A stretch of DNA of 41,216 bases, from contig DXCG01000030.1 in assembly GCA_019116145.1 (NCBI GenBank), positions 1-41,216 of the forward strand. The letters run 5' to 3'. Position numbers and translations under genes: made by a program. The stretch comes from Candidatus Phocaeicola gallistercoris. Its GTDB lineage: Bacteria; Bacteroidota; Bacteroidia; Bacteroidales; Bacteroidaceae. Below are positions 35,591 through 41,216 of the stretch, in pieces (positions within the stretch are counted from its first letter, which is position 1; every line of letters begins with the position of its first letter). A model generated the notes under the pieces. It was not told the origin of the DNA. It worked only from the letters and a program-made list of their open reading frames with translations, and searched no databases.

Positions 35591-37012
35591 ATGGATATAA
35601 GTACAATATTCTCTACAATGCAAGCAGAAATCAGTCTGGCAATCATCTTGATAGTCATATTGCTTGCCGACTTGATACTGAAACAACCTAACCACAAGGC
35701 ATTACAAGGTTTGGCATGCGGACTTTTAGTGGTACAAATCGCATTGAACATCATCCCGGTTTCGGGTGAAGCTTTCGGAGGTATGTATCAAACCTCCCCC
35801 ATGGCTTCTATCATGAAGACCGTGCTTGCCTTAGGAACATTACTGGTATTTATGCAAGCCGACTCATGGATCAACCGTGAGGATACCCGCCATAAAGCCG
35901 GTGAATTTTATGTACTGACCCTTTCTACCTTATTGGGTATGTACTACATGATCAGTGCAGGCAGTTTCCTCTTATTCTACGTAGGATTGGAACTTGCCAG
36001 TATTCCTATAGCTTGTCTTGTTGCCTTCGATAAATATCGCCGACAAAGTGCAGAAGCAGGGACCAAATTCATTCTGAATGCAATGTTCTCGTCGGCTTTG
36101 ATGCTGTATGGTTTATCCCTCATTTACGGGACATGTGGGACCATGTATTTCAACGATCTGCCTGAATTACTGACAGGTACTCCGTTGCAAATCATGGCTA
36201 TGGTATTGTTCTTTGCCGGATTGGGATTCAAACTGAGCTTGGTTCCGTTCCACATGTGGACTCCCGATACGTACCAAGGAGCACCAACCAGCGTAACAGC
36301 GTACTTGTCTGTCATATCAAAAGGTGCTGCCGCATTTGCCTTAATGAGCATTTTAGTGAAAGTGTTTGCCTCTATGACAGACAATTGGAGTATGTTGCTA
36401 TCGGTTGTGATTGTTGTAACAATTACCATTGCCAACATATTTGCCATCCTGCAACACGACTTGAAACGCTTCATGGCATACAGTAGTATCTCACAAGCCG
36501 GCTACATCATGTTGGCTGTATTGGGTGCCGATGCACAGGGCATGACCTCATTAGTATATTATGTTATTGTGTACATTGTTGCCAACTTAGCAGTGTTCGG
36601 CGTTATTACAACCATAGAACAACACAATGGCGGACGTGTAGACCGCGAAGCATACAACGGACTTTATAAAACCAATCCGCGTTTGAGCTTCATCATGACA
36701 CTGGCACTCTTTTCTTTGGGAGGTATTCCTCCGTTTGCCGGTTTCTTCTCGAAGTTCTTCGTTTTTGCTGCTGCATTCCATGCAGGGCATCTGCTTGTCG
36801 TATTCTTGGCATTGGTCAATACCATTATTTCACTGTACTACTATTTGCTTATTGTAAAAGCTATGTACATTACACCAAACGACAATCCGTTGCCAACATT
36901 CCGCAGCTCAAACATGACTCGTGCCAGTCTGGTTATCTGCCTTGCAGGAGTTATCCTTTTAGGTGTTATCAGCAACGTTTACCAACTGCTGTTCGATAAT
37001 GCGTTGTTCTAA
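35591..37012 (+). CDS. nuoN: NADH-quinone oxidoreductase subunit N
   Basis: NuoN is the third antiporter-like pump subunit, adjacent to NuoK in the assembled complex. The 473-residue polytopic protein shows [20 protein letters not shown] with the conserved glutamate, and [20 protein letters not shown] followed by SKGAAAFAL with the channel lysine. It is the last gene of the operon and is followed by a strong terminator, so no nuoE, nuoF or nuoG belongs to this transcription unit. Confidence 0.95.
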   Translation: MDISTIFSTMQAEISLAIILIVILLADLILKQPNHKALQGLACGLLVVQIALNIIPVSGEAFGGMYQTSPMASIMKTVLALGTLLVFMQADSWINREDTRHKAGEFYVLTLSTLLGMYYMISAGSFLLFYVGLELASIPIACLVAFDKYRRQSAEAGTKFILNAMFSSALMLYGLSLIYGTCGTMYFNDLPELLTGTPLQIMAMVLFFAGLGFKLSLVPFHMWTPDTYQGAPTSVTAYLSVISKGAAAFALMSILVKVFASMTDNWSMLLSVVIVVTITIANIFAILQHDLKRFMAYSSISQAGYIMLAVLGADAQGMTSLVYYVIVYIVANLAVFGVITTIEQHNGGRVDREAYNGLYKTNPRLSFIMTLALFSLGGIPPFAGFFSKFFVFAAAFHAGHLLVVFLALVNTIISLYYYLLIVKAMYITPNDNPLPTFRSSNMTRASLVICLAGVILLGVISNVYQLLFDNALF

Positions 37013-37035
37013 ACAACAATATCAATTATACCAAC

Positions 37036-37071
37036 AAAAAAAGACGGTTGCCTGCAGGCAACCGTCTTTTT
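37036..37071. terminator. Strong bidirectional terminator after nuoN
   Basis: AAAAAGACGGTTGCC and GGCAACCGTCTTTTT form a perfect 15-bp stem around TGCA, with A and T runs at the ends. It separates nuoN from the convergent TonB-C gene and is the strongest hairpin in the window. Confidence 0.93.
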
Positions 37072-37092
37072 ATTACATGCATATAGATGAAA

Positions 37093-37932
37093 TCAATGCA
37101 AAACAAAAGAAACAGGAAATGCAAATTTCGTATCCACCATCTTCCCATCTTTTACACCGGGTTTCCACCTTGGCATTTCCTCTGTTATACGAAGTGCATT
37201 CTTATCTAATGCCGGGCTTACAGAACGTACCACTTCAATCTTGTCAAGACTGCCGTCTTTACGCACTACCATTTGCACGATTACTTTAGGCGGCTGCCCT
37301 TCTGCACAAACTTGCAAAGGAGGATATGTCACGACCTCCCGTATGTAATCGACCATAACACGTACACCACCCGGAAATTCTGGAGCATCATCTACTTCGC
37401 TTGTTTCATACACAGAGTTGGTAGAAGCCCTCATCGATTGCGGTATGGCATCACCCCACAAGTAATTTTTATCCCAGAACTTATCACCAAAATGGATTGT
37501 ATAATACACATCAACAGCTTCTCCGTCCCGCTTCCCGGGTTTCCACTTAGGCATTTGTTTGAAAAGACGAAGTATTTTTGCATTTCTGTACACTTCATCC
37601 TCCGACGATTTACCATAATAACGCACCCTCACAAAATCAATACTCCCGTCTTTCTCGACTACAAAACTGACAGTATAGACCTTCTTTTCCGCATTCTGTA
37701 CTTCCTCTTCACTATACGTAGACTTCTCTAACCGTGCATAAATGAAATTGTACAGCGAATCCATCCCACCCGGGAACTCCGGCTTTTCATCGACCTCACT
37801 ACTATCGAAAACCGAATCACTCATTAAACCGACTAAAGTTAAATCGACCTTTCTGTTTTGCGCCTGCACAGACTGCCGGCAAAACAAAGCTATCACCAAA
37901 GACAGGCATAAAAAAACTACTACTTTTTTCAT
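37093..37932 (-). CDS. Secreted protein with two TonB-C-like domains (copy 2)
   Basis: This 279-residue protein starts with a signal peptide (MKKVVVFLCLSLVIALFCRQSVQAQ). It holds two tandem TonB C-terminal-like domains, each introduced by a PEFPGG element (about residues 52 and 187). Each continues to a KDGS turn and an MP[KR]WKPG[KV] segment. The second domain is the better match to classical TonB-C (KVIVQMVVRKDGSLDKIEVV). No TonB membrane anchor or Pro-rich spacer is present, so it is not a normal energy transducer. It is probably periplasmic or envelope-associated. It follows a close paralogue after 26 bases in the same direction, and ends at the nuoN terminator. Confidence 0.75.
   Translation of the reverse strand: MKKVVVFLCLSLVIALFCRQSVQAQNRKVDLTLVGLMSDSVFDSSEVDEKPEFPGGMDSLYNFIYARLEKSTYSEEEVQNAEKKVYTVSFVVEKDGSIDFVRVRYYGKSSEDEVYRNAKILRLFKQMPKWKPGKRDGEAVDVYYTIHFGDKFWDKNYLWGDAIPQSMRASTNSVYETSEVDDAPEFPGGVRVMVDYIREVVTYPPLQVCAEGQPPKVIVQMVVRKDGSLDKIEVVRSVSPALDKNALRITEEMPRWKPGVKDGKMVDTKFAFPVSFVLH
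37738..37786 (-). repeat. Near-identical block shared with the paralogue (copy 2)
   Basis: These 49 bases differ at one position from 38565-38613. They encode the stretch leading from PEFPGG into MDSLYNFIY. The block is part of the duplication of the TonB-C gene. Confidence 0.85.
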
Positions 37933-37951
37933 AAGCTATAATTAGTATCAC
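37861..37951 (-). repeat. Duplicated 5' end and leader (copy 2)
   Basis: These 91 bases match 38646-38737 with four substitutions and one single-base indel. They cover the signal-peptide coding region and about 19 bases upstream of the ATG, so the translation-start region was duplicated together with the gene. Confidence 0.88.
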
Positions 37952-37958
37952 TGAAATA

Positions 37959-38717
37959 TTAAGGCAATTTTAAAGAAATAGAGACCAGACATTCTGTATC
38001 CACAACTTTTCCATCTTTCATGCCGGGTTTCCACCTTGGCATATCTTTCACAAAACGAAGTATTTTATTATCCCATACAGAACCAACTGAACGCACAATT
38101 TCTATATTATCAAGACTACCGTCTTTACGCACAACCATTCTCACAATTGCCCTTCCTAATAATTCATTTCCTACATTTACCAGAGGATGCTCCATTATTT
38201 CTTGAATATAAACAAGCAATGTAAACAACCCTCCCGGAAATTCCGGAGCTACATCCACTTCACTTGTCTTATAAATATAATCAGTAGAAGCCCACAACGA
38301 CTGCGGTATAGCATCGCCCCACTGATAATCTTTATTCCTAAATCTAAAACCTAAAGGAAGACTATAATCCATATCTATCGCAACCCCTTCAATCGCACCC
38401 GGTTTCCATTTCGGCATTTGTCTGACAATACGATTTAGATCTTCATCCACATTCTTAGCAGGAACTACACTCCCATCTTTCTTAACTTCAAAAAGAAGGA
38501 AAAGAACCCTATCATGCGTAGCTTCCAACTCTGCTTTACTAAACGTATATTTATCTAACCGCTTATAAATGAAATTGTACAGCGAATCCATCCCGCCCGG
38601 GAACTCCGGCTTTATAACAGAAACCGGATTGCTGTTCCCACTTTGCGCCTGCACAGATTGCCGGAAAAACAAATCTATCACTAAAGACAGGCATAAAAAA
38701 ACTACTACTTTTTTCAT
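37959..38717 (-). CDS. Secreted protein with two TonB-C-like domains (copy 1)
   Basis: This is the upstream paralogue, 252 residues, with almost the same signal peptide (MKKVVVFLCLSLVIDLFFRQSVQAQ). It has the same two-domain plan: IKPEFPGG and APEFPGG, each followed by a KDGS turn and an MPKWKPG or MPRWKPG segment. It lacks the roughly 14-residue acidic stretch that copy 2 carries before its first PEFPGG, and it diverges most in the middle of the first domain. Both copies share the interdomain WGDAIPQS. The pair is probably co-transcribed. No consensus promoter was found upstream, and the function is unknown. Confidence 0.75.
   Translation of the reverse strand: MKKVVVFLCLSLVIDLFFRQSVQAQSGNSNPVSVIKPEFPGGMDSLYNFIYKRLDKYTFSKAELEATHDRVLFLLFEVKKDGSVVPAKNVDEDLNRIVRQMPKWKPGAIEGVAIDMDYSLPLGFRFRNKDYQWGDAIPQSLWASTDYIYKTSEVDVAPEFPGGLFTLLVYIQEIMEHPLVNVGNELLGRAIVRMVVRKDGSLDNIEIVRSVGSVWDNKILRFVKDMPRWKPGMKDGKVVDTECLVSISLKLP
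38565..38613 (-). repeat. Near-identical block shared with the paralogue (copy 1)
   Basis: This is the partner of 37738-37786, with one difference in 49 bases, encoding the PEFPGGMDSLYNFIY region. Confidence 0.85.
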
Positions 38718-38737
38718 AAGCTATAATTTAGTATCAC
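38646..38737 (-). repeat. Duplicated 5' end and leader (copy 1)
   Basis: This is the partner of 37861-37951, covering the signal-peptide codons and the sequence just upstream of the ATG. Confidence 0.88.
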
Positions 38738-38982
38738 AGATTTATTCGGGTTGTAATTTAATAAATTGCTTATAAAAAAACAAATAATGTGTATTTTTTT
38801 ACTACATGATAATAAAAATCGCCTTGATGTTTCCGGAAGTTCCTGTGCATCTTTTCACAAAACATCTGCACAGGTCAGTTCATCTGTCGTGAAAAATTCC
38901 TCATACAAAGGCAGAAAACAAAAAAAGCCTGCAAACAAAATAGTTTGCAGACCTTTTAAAATGCTATAACGATAGGTAATGA
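38718..38982. other. Intergenic region upstream of the TonB-C pair (265 bases)
   Basis: It holds the duplicated leader, a terminator for the PCMD gene, and an inverted repeat CCTGTGCA...TGCACAGG (38843-38850 and 38868-38875) that could form a leader hairpin for the TonB-C transcript. I see no consensus -33/-7 promoter and no credible gene. Confidence 0.5.
38918..38957 (-). terminator. Terminator of the PCMD lipoprotein gene
   Basis: Read on the minus strand, AAAAGGTCTGCAAAC pairs with GTTTGCAGGCTTTT (two G-T wobbles) around a short T-rich loop, followed by a run of T. It lies about 25 bases after the stop codon. Confidence 0.8.
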
Positions 38983-40581
38983 TTATTCTGATACTAATTC
39001 AAAATCATCAACAATCAAAGTACTTTCAGGAGCACCCCAGAACTTATCTCCATCTTTACTTGCCGAACAAATGATAGTCATACGGTAGTTGGTATCGGCA
39101 TTGTATTCTTTCTTCCATTCCAACTCCAAGTTGAACTCTTTCCAGTCGGCTTGTTCGCCTCCAGTCAGTTGGGCAATGGCAGCCACACGACTCGAATTAT
39201 AAATATTATTTTCTGCATCAGCCTCACCGGTCAGACAGTCTGTCCATTTACTAGTATCGTATTCATCTGTTTCATACAGTACCACGCTAATCATAAACTC
39301 ATCGGTCTTGGTTTCATCTAAAACAGCCTGATGGCAATGCTGATCGTATGGCTCTTCATTGACAATGTAATATTCCGGACCCGGAGTGTATTTATACCAT
39401 CCTTTCAAAGAAAGCGGTTTCTTGTCGTAAGGGATACCAAACTTTGTACTCTTCAAGGTAGAAGATACGTTAATAATGAAATTACCAAGGAACAGAGAAC
39501 CTGTTGTTACTTTTGGAACCTTCGCAATAAACATATCCATTCCTTTTGTATCGATAGATTTTATCAAAGCAGCTTTTTCACCGGAATGTGCATCATCGGT
39601 TTCCATTACTACATAACTATCGGTAAGATTCATACCTTTCAACATTTGGGCACCGGCGTTACTTGAGCACCACCCTGTCGGATTGTAGAAAGTCATATCA
39701 GGTGCCTGACCTTCTACACCTGCAGTCCAATCTTCAAAATCATAAATAGCCATGCTACCGGCAATAGAGACTTTATATTCTGCCACGGTACCATCTTCAG
39801 CTGTTACGGTATAAGTCACCACTTTCCCGTTTGAAAAATCTTGAGCTTCCCCACTTGCCGGAGTAACTGTTGCCTTATCGGAAACTTCAACTGTAGGAAC
39901 AAGTGCTTTCAAATATTCTGCTTTTGCAGTATCTGCAACCATAAAAGAAATCGTTTTGGTTGCTTCATCGATTGTCGGCTGAACAACAACCAACGAATCT
40001 ACTTCAGCAACTTCTCTATCAAATACGAAAGATAATATCTTAGCCTCGCTGCTCTCATTTCCAGTCAACTGGTCGCCTTCGTAAGTTACTTTCACTGTAT
40101 AACTTACAGGATTACCCCCCACAGCAACTTCGTCTATATCCAAATCGAGAGCCAACTTTCCATTAGAGAAACGACCTGAAGCATTGATTCTGGCAGCAAG
40201 CAAACCAGTCTTATCCAAATTGGACGTAGCCGTAAATGTATATGCGCCATTTCCAGCGTCAACCAACTGACAATCTTTCAAATCGATAGTTCCTAAATCC
40301 AAATTTACAAATGAAAAATTCGTAATCTGCATATTAACAGCAGCATCACCGGCTTTTGTTACTGTAATCATCTGAGAAGAGACTGTTCCCAAAGGTGCTT
40401 CTTGCCCCGATTCCAAAACCATCTTAACATCCAATACTCCTTTATATTTCCCTACAAACTGGTCACTAATTGTGGTAGTCTGCCCCGGAACTACAGGAGT
40501 TTCCTCATCATCGCTACAAGCCGTAAATATGCTTACAGAACACAATACAGCAAATACGTAAAAAAATAAATTTTTTTTCAT
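38983..40581 (-). CDS. Surface lipoprotein with calycin-like, DUF5018-like and PCMD domains
   Basis: The 532-residue protein has a lipoprotein signal with a clear lipobox (SIFTAC, C22). CSDDEE follows, an acidic stretch of the kind that directs Bacteroidota lipoproteins to the cell surface. Residues about 38-175 look like a lipocalin-type beta-barrel (FVGKYKGVLDVKMV). Residues about 180-285 resemble a DUF5018-type beta domain (ILSFVFD... VVTYTVTAEDGTVAEYKVSI). From about 290 the C-terminal region matches PCMD, a putative carbohydrate-metabolism domain (AIYDFEDW, GWCSSN, LKGWYKYTPG, and a closing LIVDDFELV). Glycan or ligand binding at the surface is plausible but unproven. It is a single-gene unit with no SusC/SusD neighbour. 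Confidence 0.8.
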   Translation of the reverse strand: MKKNLFFYVFAVLCSVSIFTACSDDEETPVVPGQTTTISDQFVGKYKGVLDVKMVLESGQEAPLGTVSSQMITVTKAGDAAVNMQITNFSFVNLDLGTIDLKDCQLVDAGNGAYTFTATSNLDKTGLLAARINASGRFSNGKLALDLDIDEVAVGGNPVSYTVKVTYEGDQLTGNESSEAKILSFVFDREVAEVDSLVVVQPTIDEATKTISFMVADTAKAEYLKALVPTVEVSDKATVTPASGEAQDFSNGKVVTYTVTAEDGTVAEYKVSIAGSMAIYDFEDWTAGVEGQAPDMTFYNPTGWCSSNAGAQMLKGMNLTDSYVVMETDDAHSGEKAALIKSIDTKGMDMFIAKVPKVTTGSLFLGNFIINVSSTLKSTKFGIPYDKKPLSLKGWYKYTPGPEYYIVNEEPYDQHCHQAVLDETKTDEFMISVVLYETDEYDTSKWTDCLTGEADAENNIYNSSRVAAIAQLTGGEQADWKEFNLELEWKKEYNADTNYRMTIICSASKDGDKFWGAPESTLIVDDFELVSE

Positions 40582-40614
40582 TCTACTTTAGTTTAATTAT
40601 TATTTAAAAAGAAG

Positions 40615-40633
40615 CACATGTTTCACACATGTT
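40615..40633. repeat. Tandem CACATGTT repeat in the PCMD leader
   Basis: CACATGTT occurs twice, separated by TCA, giving an 11-base period close to one helical turn. Each copy contains the palindrome ACATGT. It lies 34-52 bases before the PCMD ATG and downstream of the predicted promoter, as expected for a repressor site or leader element. Confidence 0.5.
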
Positions 40634-40652
40634 GCTCAAGTTTTTTCCACCG

Positions 40653-40683
40653 CAAAGTAACAGACATTTCAAAACCCCTGCAA
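40653..40683 (-). promoter_or_regulatory. Candidate promoter for the PCMD lipoprotein gene
   Basis: On the minus strand this is TTG, 20 bases, then TTACTTTG, one mismatch from the -7 consensus. The implied leader is about 65 bases and contains the CACATGTT repeats. Confidence 0.5.
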
Positions 40684-40842
40684 GGTCTATTTATCGTATT
40701 TTTATCCTTTTCTTTAAGTAATATCCTAAAAAATCCCTCAAACGAGCCTTTTTTAATAGAAAAATAGGTCTATTTTTTTAGAACGCACTCCTTTTCTCCT
40801 TCTACAACAAAACAAAAAAAGAAATATTCCGGTAACATTTTT

Positions 40843-41216
40843 TTATTGAGGCAACAGAACTACCCCAATCTTCTTCTTCCCGTTCATTTTTACAGTCAGA
40901 TTTTTATCAAAACGCACCCACCGAACGAATTTTGTTTCTGCAACTGCCGGCATTTTATCTAATAACGTTTGATTGTAAATGCCATCATGAATGAAAGCAT
41001 TTATCGTGAAATATCCGACACCAAACGAGGTCAAATTTTGAAAGAAATGTGTTCCTTGGCTCGGGTCTACACGATAATTGGTCAGCCCAGCCTCGACAAT
41101 GACTCTTGCAGCCGATATATTCGGCCATTTAACCGGAACACCTAGCCACGTATCGCTGCTTCCCCATCTTCCTGGACCTATCAGGACATAATGCTTCCCT
41201 TCATCTAAAAATTGCC
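40843..41216 (-). CDS. PEP/pyruvate-binding (PEP synthase-like) protein, C-terminal fragment
   Basis: The last 123 residues of a larger protein are visible. The reading frame is open to the window end, although the ORF track lists only the 63 residues after an internal TTG. Upstream translation gives LIGPGRWGSSDTWLGVPVKW, SAARVIVEAGL and VDPSQGTHFFQNLTSFGVGYF. I recognise this as the C-terminus of the Bacteroidota proteins annotated as phosphoenolpyruvate synthase or PEP/pyruvate-binding domain proteins. The catalytic part lies outside the window, so activity cannot be judged. The stop is TAA at 40843. Confidence 0.65.
   Translation of the reverse strand, partial: QFLDEGKHYVLIGPGRWGSSDTWLGVPVKWPNISAARVIVEAGLTNYRVDPSQGTHFFQNLTSFGVGYFTINAFIHDGIYNQTLLDKMPAVAETKFVRWVRFDKNLTVKMNGKKKIGVVLLPQ

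Larger units (their letters stand above)
40582..40842. other. Intergenic region between the PCMD gene and the PEP-binding gene (261 bases)
   Basis: It contains the PCMD promoter candidate and a tandem CACATGTT repeat, listed separately. A short AT-rich hairpin, AAAAATA-GGTC-TATTTTT (40760-40777), might terminate the upstream minus-strand gene but is weak. No gene is visible. Confidence 0.5.

Noticed and set aside
37273-37731. 152-residue plus-strand ORF opposite the TonB-C gene
   Set aside because: Antisense shadow of a protein with clear TonB-C repeats.
37093-38717. TonB-C pair considered as TonB energy transducers
   Set aside because: They have cleavable signal peptides and lack the N-terminal anchor and Pro-rich spacer required for energy transduction.
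38766-38969. 67-residue ORF in the gap upstream of the TonB-C pair
   Set aside because: It runs through the PCMD terminator hairpin, has low-complexity composition and no domain or promoter.
1-41216. Search for tRNA, rRNA, CRISPR arrays, insertion sequences, phage or defence genes
   Set aside because: No cloverleaf, spaced direct-repeat array, transposase, integrase or known defence-protein motif was seen; intergenic regions are short and mostly explained.

Overview
The window is a stretch of Bacteroidales (phylum Bacteroidota) chromosome. The evidence is an AT-rich sequence, promoters of the Bacteroidota type (TTG, a 19-21 base spacer, then TAnnTTTG), a NuoC-NuoD fusion in a Nuo locus without nuoEFG, a MurF-alanine racemase fusion, a TamB/TamL pair, a DUF5683 gene in the parAB locus, and GSCFA, PCMD and 'PEFPGG' TonB-C proteins. 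I cannot name the genus. Nearly everything is housekeeping or envelope backbone. I saw no insertion sequence, prophage, CRISPR array, tRNA or rRNA.

Layout. (1) 1-2819: the 3' end of cdsA (CDP-diacylglycerol synthesis) converges on a surE-lpxB operon (nucleotidase, lipid A disaccharide synthase) across a bidirectional terminator. (2) 3162-9349: parA-parB-DUF5683-mltD-like lytic transglycosylase, then a bifunctional (p)ppGpp synthetase/hydrolase (rsh) with its own near-consensus promoter. (3) 9445-12132: two divergent secreted glycoside hydrolases, GH43 and a GH27/36-clan-like enzyme, with no SusC/SusD pair in view. (4) 12200-13105: a sugar-phosphate nucleotidyltransferase. (5) 13236-20165: tamB-tamL, for outer-membrane and envelope assembly. 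(6) 20189-23616: GSCFA protein followed by murF-alr (peptidoglycan precursor synthesis). (7) 23708-26953: dxs-trkA (isoprenoid precursor synthesis, K+ uptake regulation). (8) 27115-37012: the ten-gene nuo operon A-B-CD-H-I-J-K-L-M-N, which encodes an 11-subunit complex I without the NADH-oxidising E/F/G module. (9) 37093-38717: two tandem paralogues, each a secreted protein with two TonB-C-like domains. (10) 38983-40581: a three-domain lipoprotein ending in a PCMD domain. (11) 40843-41216: the C-terminus of a PEP/pyruvate-binding (PEP synthase-like) protein that runs off the window.

Several ORF-track starts look wrong. At rsh, dxs and nuoA the tracked start overlaps, or lies a few bases from, a -7 promoter box, so translation must begin at a downstream ATG. 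The GH43, lpxB, nuoB, nuoL and nuoM starts are also moved, by promoter position or by ATGA overlaps.

I found no convincing undescribed system. The best leads are the recently duplicated double-TonB-C proteins without a membrane anchor, the unassigned GH27/36-clan hydrolase opposite GH43, small symmetric DNA elements at the rsh, parA, GH27-like and PCMD-lipoprotein leaders, and a trkA with no trkH beside it.
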